Origin: Hydrogenophaga sp.
Lineage (GTDB): Bacteria > Pseudomonadota > Gammaproteobacteria > Burkholderiales > Burkholderiaceae_C
Direction: 5' to 3'
Assembly (NCBI RefSeq): GCF_018780075.1
Contig: NZ_JADMKB010000105.1
Coordinates: forward strand, 1-64,000
Length of the DNA stretch: 64,000 nucleotides
Made by a program: the position numbers and the translations under genes. Numbering within the stretch: the stretch's first letter is position 1; the number at the start of each line of letters is the position of its first letter. The notes under the pieces were generated by a model. That model searched no databases. It was not told where the DNA came from and saw nothing but the letters and a program-made list of their open reading frames with translations. Of this stretch, positions 1 to 8,632 are shown one piece after another.

Positions 1-187
1 GGCCCTCTTCGGTGAGCGAGATGCGGCGCGTGGTGCGGTTGAACAGGCGCACGCCCAGGTCGGCCTCATAGGCCGCGAGCAGGCGCACCACCGCGGGCAA
101 GGACGTGCCCATCGCCCAAGCCGCCGCGGTGAGGCTGCCGGCGTCGGCGATCTGCACAAAGGTGTCCATGGCGCGGAACTTGTCCAT
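1..187 (-). CDS. LysR-family transcriptional regulator, N-terminal part (truncated by window edge)
   Basis: Reverse strand reads MDKFRAMDTFVQIADAGSLTAAAWAMGTSLPAVVRLLAAYEADLGVRLFNRTTRRISLTEEG, a LysR HTH. Confidence 0.85.
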   Translation of the reverse strand, partial: MDKFRAMDTFVQIADAGSLTAAAWAMGTSLPAVVRLLAAYEADLGVRLFNRTTRRISLTEEG

Positions 188-288
188 GCGGCATTAAACC
201 GATTTTCGGAGCAGTGATGTGTGGAAAAGGGTATTTGTGAAACTGGCCGCAGCAAACAAGATGGCGGCCTCATCACCCAGGAACCGCC

Positions 289-921
289 ATGAAGCCCACC
301 CTCCCCACCCTCAGGCTCTACCGCAACCCCGTCTCGGGCCACTGCCACCGCGTTGAATTGTTCCTCTCGCTGCTCGGCCTGCCGTTCGAAAGCATCGATG
401 TGGACCTCGCGCAGAAGCAGCACAAAGCCCCCGACTTCCTCGCCATGAACCCGCTGGGCCAGATCCCGGTGCTGCGCGATGGCGAGCTGACGCTGGCGGA
501 TTCGAATGCGATCCTGGTCTACCTGGAAGCCCGCTACGCGCCAGGCCAGTGGTTGCCGCGCGACCCGGTGGGCGCGGCGCGCGTGCAGCGCTGGCTGTCG
601 CTGGCCGCCGGCCCGCTCGCCTTCGGGCCGGCCGCCGCCCGCGTGGTGCAGCTCTTCAAGCTGCCGACCGACCCGAAGGACGCGATCGCGCGGGCCGAGG
701 CACTGCTCGGGTTGATGGAGACGGAGCTCCACCGCACGCCGTTCCTGGTGGGCGAGCGCGCCACGCTGGCCGACCTGGCGCACTACGCCTACGTGGCGCG
801 CGCCCCCGAGGGCCTGGTGTCGCTGCAGCCGTATCCGGCCATCCGTGCCTGGCTCGCGCGCATCGAGGCGCTGCCGGGGTTTGTGCCCATGCTCAAGTCG
901 CCCGTGGGACTGGAAGCATGA
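289..921 (+). CDS. Glutathione S-transferase family protein
   Basis: Thioredoxin-like N-terminus LRLYRNPVSGHCHRVELFLSLLGLPFE and ...NPLGQIPVLRDGELTLADSNAILVYLE. Confidence 0.93.
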   Translation: MKPTLPTLRLYRNPVSGHCHRVELFLSLLGLPFESIDVDLAQKQHKAPDFLAMNPLGQIPVLRDGELTLADSNAILVYLEARYAPGQWLPRDPVGAARVQRWLSLAAGPLAFGPAAARVVQLFKLPTDPKDAIARAEALLGLMETELHRTPFLVGERATLADLAHYAYVARAPEGLVSLQPYPAIRAWLARIEALPGFVPMLKSPVGLEA

Positions 922-1859
922 ACGCCTTCCACGCCGGTGAACAGACCCTGCAGGCGCGCGTGGGCGTGCAGGCGCAACTGGCGCAGATCGGCCCGCGCGT
1001 GATGCGCGACCACATGCCCGACCAGCACCGCGAATTCTTCGGCCTGCTGCCGTTGGTGGTGGTGGGCAGCGTGGACGCCCAGGGCCAGCCCTGGGCCAGC
1101 GTGCTGGCGGGCGCACCGGGCTTCATGCACTCGCCCGACCCCAGGCACCTGCACATCCGCGCACAGGCGCTGCCACACGACCCGCTGCAGGACACGCTGC
1201 AAGAAGGCTCGGCGCTCGGCTTACTGGGCATCCAGCCGCACACACGGCGGCGCAACCGCATGAACGGCACGGCGCACCTGCGGGACGACGGCTTCATGGT
1301 CGAAGTGGGGCAGAGCTTTGGCAACTGCCCGAAGTACATCCAGGCGCGCGAGCCGGTGTGGACACCCGCCGCGCCGGCGGGCCGGGTGGCGCACCAGGGC
1401 GCGGAGCTGGACGAGGCCTCGCGCGAGCTGATCCGCGCGGCCGACACCTTTTTCATTGCCACCGCACACCCCGGTGCGGCCGTGGTGCGCGAGCCCAGCC
1501 ACGGGGTGGACGTGTCGCACCGAGGTGGCGCGCCGGGTTTCGTGAAGGTCGAGGGTGAGCGCCTCACCGTGCCCGACTTCGTGGGCAACCAGTTCTTCAA
1601 CACACTGGGCAACGTCGCGGTGCATCCGCTGGCGGGCCTGCTGTTCATGGACTTCGAACGCGGCGACCGGCTCTACCTCGCAGCGCGCGCCAGCGTGGTG
1701 TGGGATGGCGCCGAGCTCGCGGCCTTCGAGGGCGCGCAGCGCTTGCTGCGGCTGGAGGTCACGCACGCCCTGCGCGTGCAGGGCGGCTTGCCGTTGCGCT
1801 GGGGCCCTGCCGAGCGCTCCCCCCACCTCGCTGGCATGGGGCATTGGCCATCACGGTAG
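918..1859 (+). CDS. Pyridoxamine 5'-phosphate oxidase-like flavin/FMN-binding protein
   Basis: ATG at 918 overlaps the GST stop (ATGA); sequence MNAFHAGEQTLQARVGVQ...VKVEGERLTVPDFVGNQFFNTLGNVAVHPLAGLLFMDFERGDRLYL. Confidence 0.8.
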   Translation: MNAFHAGEQTLQARVGVQAQLAQIGPRVMRDHMPDQHREFFGLLPLVVVGSVDAQGQPWASVLAGAPGFMHSPDPRHLHIRAQALPHDPLQDTLQEGSALGLLGIQPHTRRRNRMNGTAHLRDDGFMVEVGQSFGNCPKYIQAREPVWTPAAPAGRVAHQGAELDEASRELIRAADTFFIATAHPGAAVVREPSHGVDVSHRGGAPGFVKVEGERLTVPDFVGNQFFNTLGNVAVHPLAGLLFMDFERGDRLYLAARASVVWDGAELAAFEGAQRLLRLEVTHALRVQGGLPLRWGPAERSPHLAGMGHWPSR

Positions 1860-1889
1860 GCGAGGGCGCAAGGTCTTTGGCCGGTGGGG

Positions 1890-2429
1890 CTATGCCTTGG
1901 CACGCACCTCGTCGCGCTGCAGCGCACGGCGTTTGGCCATCTCGCGACCCATGCCCAGGGTGTCGATGCCGATCAGTCGCTTCTTCGCTTCCGGGTAGGC
2001 GATGGACTCCTCCAGGAGGATGTGGTCCAGGTACAGCGCTTCGAACACCTCCAGCGCGTGGCGCAGCTCCATGGTGTCGAACCACAGGTTGCCACCGGTG
2101 GCGGCTTCGAGCGAAGGCGCGATCTGGATCCAGTTTTCCTCCAGCCAGCCGTGGTCCTGGATCAGGTGTTCGGTGGCCTGCACGACCTCGGGGTTCTGGC
2201 TGTCCAGCAGGGCCGGGAAGATGTGTTTTTCTTCGTCGAGGTGGTGCTGACGGGCCTCGCCGTTGAAGTAGTCGAGCACGCGCCGCGCCTGCCCGCGGTT
2301 GGCCTGGTTCAGGCCATCGTTTTCGATCGCATCCACCAGCGCATGCAACAGCTTGATCTGGGACTGGATCTCCTGATGGGTGCTGTCGAGGAACTCGAAA
2401 ACGGCGAGGGAGACGGGGGCGGCATTCAT
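1890..2429 (-). CDS. Hemerythrin domain-containing protein
   Basis: MNAAPVSLAVFEFLDSTHQEI...HHLDEEKHIFPALL...LYLDHILLEESIAYPEA, with His/Glu ligand pattern. Confidence 0.85.
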   Translation of the reverse strand: MNAAPVSLAVFEFLDSTHQEIQSQIKLLHALVDAIENDGLNQANRGQARRVLDYFNGEARQHHLDEEKHIFPALLDSQNPEVVQATEHLIQDHGWLEENWIQIAPSLEAATGGNLWFDTMELRHALEVFEALYLDHILLEESIAYPEAKKRLIGIDTLGMGREMAKRRALQRDEVRAKA

Positions 2430-2497
2430 GATGAACTCCTGTGAAACAGTGGGTTCATTCTGAGGATGCGGCGCCGCGGCATTTTGATCTTGCGCAA

Positions 2498-2522
2498 ACA
2501 AAAAGCCCGCCGAAGCGGGCTT
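2498..2522 (-). terminator. Rho-independent terminator of the 3-hydroxybutyryl-CoA dehydrogenase gene
   Basis: AAGCCCGC-CGAA-GCGGGCTT hairpin (2503-2522); A-run on + strand gives U-tract on minus transcript. Confidence 0.8.
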
Positions 2523-2544
2523 CCGATGAACCGCGGTGTTGGGG

Positions 2545-3396
2545 TCAGTACGTGTACACACCCTTGCCTGTTTTTCGCCCCAGCCAGCCAGCCGCCACCA
2601 TTTCCTTCAGCAGCGGCGCCGGGCGGTACTTGCTGTCGTTGTACTCGGCCATGTAGACGTTCATCACGGCCAGGCACACGTCCAGGCCGATCATGTCGGC
2701 CAGGGCCAGCGGGCCGATGGGCTGGTTGGTGCCCAGCTTCATGCCGGCGTCGATGTCTTCCGGCGTGGCGATGCCTTCGGCCAGCACGAAGAAGGCCTCG
2801 TTGATCATGGGCACCAGGATGCGGTTGACCACAAAACCGGGCGCGTTCTTCACCGTGATCGGCGTCTTGCCCAGCGCTTCGGCCAGGGCCTTGACCGCGT
2901 CGTGCGTGGCGTCGCTGGTCTGCAGGCCGCGGATGATCTCCACCAGCGCCATCATGGGCACGGGGTTGAAGAAGTGCATGCCGATGAAGCGGTCGGGACG
3001 CTGCGTGGCGGCGGCCAGCTTGGTGATGCTGATCGAGCTGGTGTTGGTGGCCACGATCACCTCGGGCGCCAGCAGCGTGTCCAGCTGCTGCAGGATCTTG
3101 ACCTTCAGGCCCTCGTTTTCGGTCGCGGCTTCGATGACGAGCTGCGCGCCTTTGAGGTCGTCGTAGTTCGTCGAGCCCTTGATGAGGGCCAGCGCCTGGT
3201 CCTTGTCGGCGGCCGTCATCTTCTCTTTCTTGATCAGGCGGTCCAGGCTGCCGGCGACGGTGGCCAGGCCTTTGTCGACCGCTGCCTGCGCGATGTCGAC
3301 CATGACCACGCGCAGGCCGCTGGTGGCGCAGGCCTGGGCGATGCCATTGCCCATGGTGCCCGAGCCGATGATGCCGACGGTTTGAATGCTGCTCAT
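2545..3396 (-). CDS. 3-hydroxybutyryl-CoA dehydrogenase
   Basis: MSSIQTVGIIGSGTMGNGIAQACATSGLRVVMVDI...ATNTSSISITKLA...RFIGMHFFNPVP. Confidence 0.94.
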   Translation of the reverse strand: MSSIQTVGIIGSGTMGNGIAQACATSGLRVVMVDIAQAAVDKGLATVAGSLDRLIKKEKMTAADKDQALALIKGSTNYDDLKGAQLVIEAATENEGLKVKILQQLDTLLAPEVIVATNTSSISITKLAAATQRPDRFIGMHFFNPVPMMALVEIIRGLQTSDATHDAVKALAEALGKTPITVKNAPGFVVNRILVPMINEAFFVLAEGIATPEDIDAGMKLGTNQPIGPLALADMIGLDVCLAVMNVYMAEYNDSKYRPAPLLKEMVAAGWLGRKTGKGVYTY

Positions 3397-3626
3397 GAAG
3401 GGTTCACTCCTGTGTGGTTCGTTGCGAAAAATACATTGTCCGGGGTGGTGTGCGGTCGGGGCCAAAGGGCCGTCCCGCAGGCGTCTTTCCTAGGCTGGCG
3501 CACCTACCGGCGCCCCTGGGGGCCGTGCTAACTTGCCCGCAGATTGTCGCGCCACACCGTGCCGTGGCATGACAGTGGTGCGCTTTGCACGGGGAAGCGA
3601 TTCCCGTGCCACACAACGGAGACCCC

Positions 3627-5261
3627 ATGTTTGATTTCATCATCGTCGGCGGCGGCTCGGCGGGCAGCGTGCTCGCGGGGCGCCTGAGCGAAGACCCGGC
3701 CGTGCGCGTGGCCCTGCTCGAAGCCGGTCCGGCGGACAACAGCGTGCTGATCCACTGCCCGGGCGGTCTGGCCGTGATGGCCAAGTACGAGCTCAACGGC
3801 TGGGGCTACAGCACCGTGCCGCAACCCGGCCTGAACGGGCGCCGGGGTTACCAGCCGCGCGGCAAGGTGCTGGGCGGCTCCAGCTCGATCAACGCCATGA
3901 TCTACGCGCGCGGCCATGCGCAGGACTACGACAGCTGGGCCGCCGAAGGCAACCCGGGTTGGTCGTTCGCCGATGTGCTGCCGTACTTCAAGCGCGCCGA
4001 ACACAACGAGCGCGGCGCGGACGCGCTGCACGGCCAGGGCGGCCCGCTCAACGTGATGGACCTGCGTTCGCCCAATCCGTTTCTGCCGTCTTTTGTGCAG
4101 GCCGGGCAGCAGGCGGGCCACCGTCACAACCCCGACTTCAACGGCCCCGAGCAGGAGGGCGTGGGCGTCTACCAGGTCACGCACAAGAACGGTGAACGCT
4201 TCAGCGCCGCCAAGGCCTACCTCACGCCGCACCTGGGGCGGCCCAACCTGCAGGTGATCACCAACGCGCTGACCACGCGGGTGCTCACCGACACGGTGGA
4301 CGGCCAGCCCCACGCGGTGGGCGTGGAATACCGGGCCGACGGCGGGCGCGGCGCGTCGCAGCGCCTGATACTCCAGCCCGGTGGCGAGGTGCTGCTGAGC
4401 GCGGGGGCCTTCGGTTCACCGCAGTTGCTCATGCTATCGGGCATCGGTCCCGCCGCGCACCTGCGCGAACACGGCATCCCGGTGGTGCGCGACCTGCCCG
4501 GCGTGGGGGAGAACCTGCACGACCACCCCGATGTGGTGATGGTGGTGAACGCGCCGAAGGTGCGCGAGCTGTTCGGCATCTCGCCGCGTGGCGTGTTGAA
4601 CATGCTCAAGGGCATCTTCGAATGGCGACGCCGCCGCAGCGGCATGCTGACCACCAACTTCGCCGAGGCGGGAGGGTTCATCAAGAGCGCGCCGGAGGAG
4701 GCCATTCCCGACCTGCAACTGCACTTCGTGGTCGGCAAGCTGGTGGACCACGGTCGCAAGACGGTGCTGGGCCACGGCTATTCGTGCCACGTGTGCCTGC
4801 TGCGCCCCCGGAGTCGGGGCACGCTGCGCCTGGCGAGCGCCGACCCGCAGGTGATGCCGCTGATCGACCCGGCGTTCCTGAAGGACCCGGATGACGTCGA
4901 GCGGCTGGTGCGCGGCTTCAAGGTGATGCGCCACCTGCTGCAGCAACCGGCGCTGGCGCGCCATGGCGGGGTGGAGTCGAAAGCCTCGGCCGGCGCGCAG
5001 AGCGACGCACAGATCGAACAGTTCGTCCGGAACCACGCCGACACGATCTACCACCCGGTGGGCACCTGCCGCATGGGCGCCGATGCGCTGGCGGTGGTGG
5101 ACGCCCGCCTGCGCGTGCACGGTGTGGCGGGGCTTCGCGTGGTCGATGCCTCGGTGATGCCCAGCGTGGTGGGCGGCAACACCAATGCGCCGGTGATCAT
5201 GATGGCGGAGAAAGCGGTCGATATGGTGCGCGGCGATCGTGCTGCAGCGGGACTGCGGTAA
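3627..5261 (+). CDS. GMC-family oxidoreductase (choline/alcohol dehydrogenase-like flavoprotein)
   Basis: [24 protein letters not shown]...[15 protein letters not shown]...HPVGTCRMG...[15 protein letters not shown]. Confidence 0.95.
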   Translation: MFDFIIVGGGSAGSVLAGRLSEDPAVRVALLEAGPADNSVLIHCPGGLAVMAKYELNGWGYSTVPQPGLNGRRGYQPRGKVLGGSSSINAMIYARGHAQDYDSWAAEGNPGWSFADVLPYFKRAEHNERGADALHGQGGPLNVMDLRSPNPFLPSFVQAGQQAGHRHNPDFNGPEQEGVGVYQVTHKNGERFSAAKAYLTPHLGRPNLQVITNALTTRVLTDTVDGQPHAVGVEYRADGGRGASQRLILQPGGEVLLSAGAFGSPQLLMLSGIGPAAHLREHGIPVVRDLPGVGENLHDHPDVVMVVNAPKVRELFGISPRGVLNMLKGIFEWRRRRSGMLTTNFAEAGGFIKSAPEEAIPDLQLHFVVGKLVDHGRKTVLGHGYSCHVCLLRPRSRGTLRLASADPQVMPLIDPAFLKDPDDVERLVRGFKVMRHLLQQPALARHGGVESKASAGAQSDAQIEQFVRNHADTIYHPVGTCRMGADALAVVDARLRVHGVAGLRVVDASVMPSVVGGNTNAPVIMMAEKAVDMVRGDRAAAGLR

Positions 5262-5310
5262 CCTCGCTCCTACCTTCAACACCCACGCTCCGGCGCGCTG
5301 TGTCTGCCGA

Positions 5311-5390
5311 ACCAGGATGCCGCGGAACTGGCTTTGCCAGGCCGCAGACATCGCCCCCTGGGGGGTGACGCGAAGCGGCGCGGGGGGAGC
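5311..5390 (-). repeat. Dispersed intergenic multi-hairpin repeat, reverse-oriented copy
   Basis: Reverse complement reads CCCCCCGCGCCGCTTCGCGTCACCCCCCAGGGGGCGATGTCTGCGGCCTGGCAAAGCCAGTTCCGCGGCATCCTGG. Confidence 0.75.
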
Positions 5391-5398
5391 TCATCCAC

Positions 5399-5698
5399 AT
5401 GATTCTTGAACACGCCGACATCCGCATCGATCCCGCCCAGGCCACCGAATTCGAAGCCGCCATCACCCGCGGTGCCAGCACCGTGATCGCCCATGCCAAG
5501 GGCTTCCAGGGCTACAAGGTCAACCGCAGCATCGAGAGCCCGGGCCGCTACATCCTGATGATTTACTGGGACACGCTGGAGGACCACACGATGGGTTTCC
5601 GCCAGTCGCCGGCGTTTGCCGAGTGGCGCGCCATCGTGGGACCGTTCTTCGCCCAGCCGCCCGTGGTGGAACACCTGGAGCTGGTCAGCAAAAGCTGA
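5399..5698 (+). CDS. Antibiotic biosynthesis monooxygenase (ABM) family protein
   Basis: MILEHADIRIDPAQATEFEAAITRGASTVIAHAKGFQGYKVNRSIESPGRYILMIYWDTLEDHTMGFRQSPAFAEW. Confidence 0.88.
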   Translation: MILEHADIRIDPAQATEFEAAITRGASTVIAHAKGFQGYKVNRSIESPGRYILMIYWDTLEDHTMGFRQSPAFAEWRAIVGPFFAQPPVVEHLELVSKS

Positions 5699-5706
5699 GT
5701 CACATC

Positions 5707-5800
5707 CCACCCCCATCGCTGGCTCACTTCGTGTCGCCAGCTCAGCCCCTCAAGGGGCAATGCCTGCGGCCCGGCGAAGCCGGTTCCACGGCATTCTTGG
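5707..5800 (+). repeat. Dispersed intergenic multi-hairpin repeat copy
   Basis: ...CAGCCCCTCAAGGGGCAATGCCTGCGGCCCGGCGAAGCCGGTTCCACGGCATTCTTGG. Confidence 0.75.
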
Positions 5801-5821
5801 TTGGGATCACGCGCGCCGGAT

Positions 5822-6460
5822 TCAGGCCGGCGTCCGGCGCAATCCGGCGAGTACGACGCCGAAGCCAATGAACACGCTGCCCGCCACGCGGTTGATCCAC
5901 AGCGTGGCGCGCGGCCGCCGCAGCCAGTGCCGCGCCCGGCTGGCGAGCCACACATAGGTCAGCAGGCACGACACCGAGGCGCAGATGCTGAGCGAGACCA
6001 GCGTGGCGAACTGCGGCAGCAGCGCCTGGTCGGTCAACACGAACTGCGGGAACAGCGCACCGAAAAACAGGATGGCTTTCGGGTTGGTGAGCGAGACCCA
6101 CAGGCCCAGGCGCAGCATCTGCGCATCGCTGGCGGGCGGCGCATCGCCGCCGTCGGTGCTGTCCAGTTCCATCCCGCCGCGCGCCAGCAGCATGCGCGTG
6201 CCCAGGTACACCAGGTAGGCCGCGCCCACCCACTTCACCAGCGTGAACAGCCAGGCCGAGGTGTGCAGGATCACGCCCAGGCCGAGGATGGACGCGCCCG
6301 CCAGCAGCACCAGGCCCAGCTGGTTGCCCAGGGTGGAAAACAGGCCGGCGCGAAAGCCGCGGGTGGCGCCGTTGCGCAGCGCCAGCAGCACCGCCGGGCC
6401 GGGCGTGGCGGCCGTGAGCCAGGTGATCAGGCTGTAGGCCAGCAGCATTTGCAGGCTCAC
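5822..6460 (-). CDS. LysE-family translocator / amino-acid exporter
   Basis: MLLAYSLITWLTAATPGPAVLLALRNGATRGFRAGLFSTLGNQLG; multiple TM segments; GTG start assumed. Confidence 0.9.
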   Translation of the reverse strand: MSLQMLLAYSLITWLTAATPGPAVLLALRNGATRGFRAGLFSTLGNQLGLVLLAGASILGLGVILHTSAWLFTLVKWVGAAYLVYLGTRMLLARGGMELDSTDGGDAPPASDAQMLRLGLWVSLTNPKAILFFGALFPQFVLTDQALLPQFATLVSLSICASVSCLLTYVWLASRARHWLRRPRATLWINRVAGSVFIGFGVVLAGLRRTPA

Positions 6461-6530
6461 TGGACCACCCTCCGCGCTGCGCACTGCGGGGCTGAGCGCC
6501 TTCGGAGCGGCCGGACGGCGCTCACGGGGC

Positions 6531-7460
6531 TCAGGCCCTCGGCGCCGTCTGGCGCATCAGCGTGGATTTGCCGAACAGGCTCTCGATCAGGTCCACCGCC
6601 ACCTCGGCGGTGCGGTTGCGCACGTCGAGTGCGGGGTTCAGTTCCATCACGTCGAGCGAGGCCAGGCGCCCGGTGTCGGCGATCATTTCCATGCAGAGCT
6701 GCGCCTCGCGGTAGGTGGGGCCGCCGGGCACCGTGGTGCCCACGCCGGGCGCGATCTCGGGGTCGAGAAAGTCCACGTCGAAACTCACGTGCAGGTGCGT
6801 GTTGTCATCCATGCCCATGAGCGCCTGGTCCATGGTGTGGCGCATGCCCATCTCGTCGATGTAGCGCATGTCGAACACCTCCAGCCCCGCTTCGTGCACC
6901 AGCCGTTTTTCCCCCGCGTCCACGCTGCGGATACCGATCTGGCGCACCACGCTCGCGCTGATGGCCGGGGTGGTGCCTCCGATGCCGGTGAGGGCCGACG
7001 GACCCATGCCGCAGAGCAGGGCCACCGGCATGCCGTGGATGTTGCCGCTGGGCGTGAGGGCGGCGGTGTTGAAGTCGGCGTGGGCGTCGAGCCAGAGCAC
7101 GCGCAGTGTCTTGCCGGTGTCGCGGCAATGGCGCGCGACCGCGCTGATCGACCCCAGCCCGAGGCAGTGGTCGCCGCCCAGCACGATGGGCATGCGCCCC
7201 TGTGCCAGCTCGGCATGCACCGCGTCGTGCAGGGCGGTGTTCCAGGCCACGACCTCGGCCAGGTGGCGGTAGCCCTCGGTGGGTGGTAACCAGGGGTTGG
7301 CCGGGCCGCCCAGGTTGCCGCGGTCGGCGACCTGCAGGCCATGGCTTTCCAGCACGGCCTGGATGCCCGCCACGCGCAGGGCTTCGGGCCCCATGGAGGC
7401 GCCGCGCGCGCCCGCGCCGATGTCGGTGGGAACGCCAATGAGACTGATGGGGTGTTGCAT
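6531..7460 (-). CDS. rocF: Arginase
   Basis: ISLIGVPTDIGAGARGASMGPEALR...VLGGDHCLGLGS...WLDAHADFNT...SFDVDFLDPEIAPGVGTTVPGG. Confidence 0.93.
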   Translation of the reverse strand: MQHPISLIGVPTDIGAGARGASMGPEALRVAGIQAVLESHGLQVADRGNLGGPANPWLPPTEGYRHLAEVVAWNTALHDAVHAELAQGRMPIVLGGDHCLGLGSISAVARHCRDTGKTLRVLWLDAHADFNTAALTPSGNIHGMPVALLCGMGPSALTGIGGTTPAISASVVRQIGIRSVDAGEKRLVHEAGLEVFDMRYIDEMGMRHTMDQALMGMDDNTHLHVSFDVDFLDPEIAPGVGTTVPGGPTYREAQLCMEMIADTGRLASLDVMELNPALDVRNRTAEVAVDLIESLFGKSTLMRQTAPRA

Positions 7461-7510
7461 GTCCTTATTGTGAAGCGAGTCAGCCCGCTGGCCGACAATC
7501 GCTTGCCCGA

Positions 7511-8626
7511 TTGACCACCGCCGCGCGCTGCGGTTTCTTTTTTCCTCCCCCTGCCGTGCACCCCTTCTGGACCTCTTGCGGCCACGACCGCCTGGAAACC
7601 AACGCCCATGGCTGGCTCGTGCCCACCGATGCCTACTGGCGGCTGTGGCTGGAGCGGCCCGAACTGGCTTTGGTGGAGGCGTCCTGTGCAGGGGAAACCG
7701 CCCTGCACACGGCCCTCATGGAATCGCCCCGGCGGGCCGTGCAGGCCGCTGAACTCGACGCCATCGAAGACGCCGACGTGCGCGCCAACGTCCGCCTGTT
7801 CCTCGGCTTGCGTGACGCGGTGCTGGCAGCGGGCTCGCTCGAAGCGGCCTACCTGGGCCTGTTCAGGGCCGGCGCGATCCAGCTCCCGCCGCTGTTCCTG
7901 GACCTGCTGGCGCAGGCCATCGTCTGCCGCCTGCTGGCCGGCGACGACGATGCCTGGCACTGGCGTGCGGCCGAGTTGCTGTTCCGCCGCCAGCGCGTGA
8001 GCGTGCAGGATGGGCGCGTGCTCTGCGGCGACAGCGAGGTGCTGGACATGATGAGCGAGACCGGCGGGCTTGGTGAGATGGGCCGCTTGTTGATGCAGGG
8101 CGGCGCGGCGCTGCCGGTGGTGCAGATGGCCGTGCTGGGGCAGGACAACGCCGCCCACTACCGGCAGAGCCAGGCGGGGGAGGGCCGTTTCAACTTTCTG
8201 CTGGACCTCACGCACGAGGTGCACAACGAGCTGCCCCACGGTCTGACCCTGACGATGAACCGCGCGGATTCGGGCCTGACGGCGCTGGCCCATGTGCTGG
8301 AGCGGTGGGTGCAACACTTCCTGGGGGCCTCGGTGCAGATCCAGCCCGAGTCGCGCGTGGACGACCCGTCGTGGCGCTGGCACCTGGGCCTGGACGCCGA
8401 GTCCAGCCCCCTGCTCAATGACCTGTACCTGGGCCACGAGGTGGCGCCCGAGCGCCTGCAGCGTCTGATCAGCCTGTTCCGCCTGCGCTTCGACGATCCG
8501 CAGCAGATGCGGGCCGACCTGCAGGGCAAGCCGGTCTACCTGGGGCTGGCCATGACGGCCGACGGCCTGCTCAAGCTCAAGCCGCAGAACCTGCTGCTCA
8601 ACCTGCCGCTGGCGGCATCCGCCTGA
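7511..8626 (+). CDS. Conserved hypothetical protein (looks like the DUF6352 family)
   Basis: FWTSCGHDRLETNAHGWLVPTDAYWRLWLERPELALVEASCAGETALHTAL...; family recalled, not searched; start codon uncertain. Confidence 0.7.
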   Translation: MTTAARCGFFFPPPAVHPFWTSCGHDRLETNAHGWLVPTDAYWRLWLERPELALVEASCAGETALHTALMESPRRAVQAAELDAIEDADVRANVRLFLGLRDAVLAAGSLEAAYLGLFRAGAIQLPPLFLDLLAQAIVCRLLAGDDDAWHWRAAELLFRRQRVSVQDGRVLCGDSEVLDMMSETGGLGEMGRLLMQGGAALPVVQMAVLGQDNAAHYRQSQAGEGRFNFLLDLTHEVHNELPHGLTLTMNRADSGLTALAHVLERWVQHFLGASVQIQPESRVDDPSWRWHLGLDAESSPLLNDLYLGHEVAPERLQRLISLFRLRFDDPQQMRADLQGKPVYLGLAMTADGLLKLKPQNLLLNLPLAASA

Positions 8627-8632
8627 GCGGGC

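Noticed and set aside
549-917. N-terminal extension of the 549-1859 frame over the GST gene
   Set aside because: The GST gene covers this stretch; the PNPOx-like protein homology begins at the ATG at 918.
5311-5390. Possible CRISPR or phage att-type repeats from recurring 80-bp sequences
   Set aside because: Copies are widely scattered, inverted in places, without regular spacers, cas genes, integrase or tRNA; better described as a dispersed intergenic repeat.
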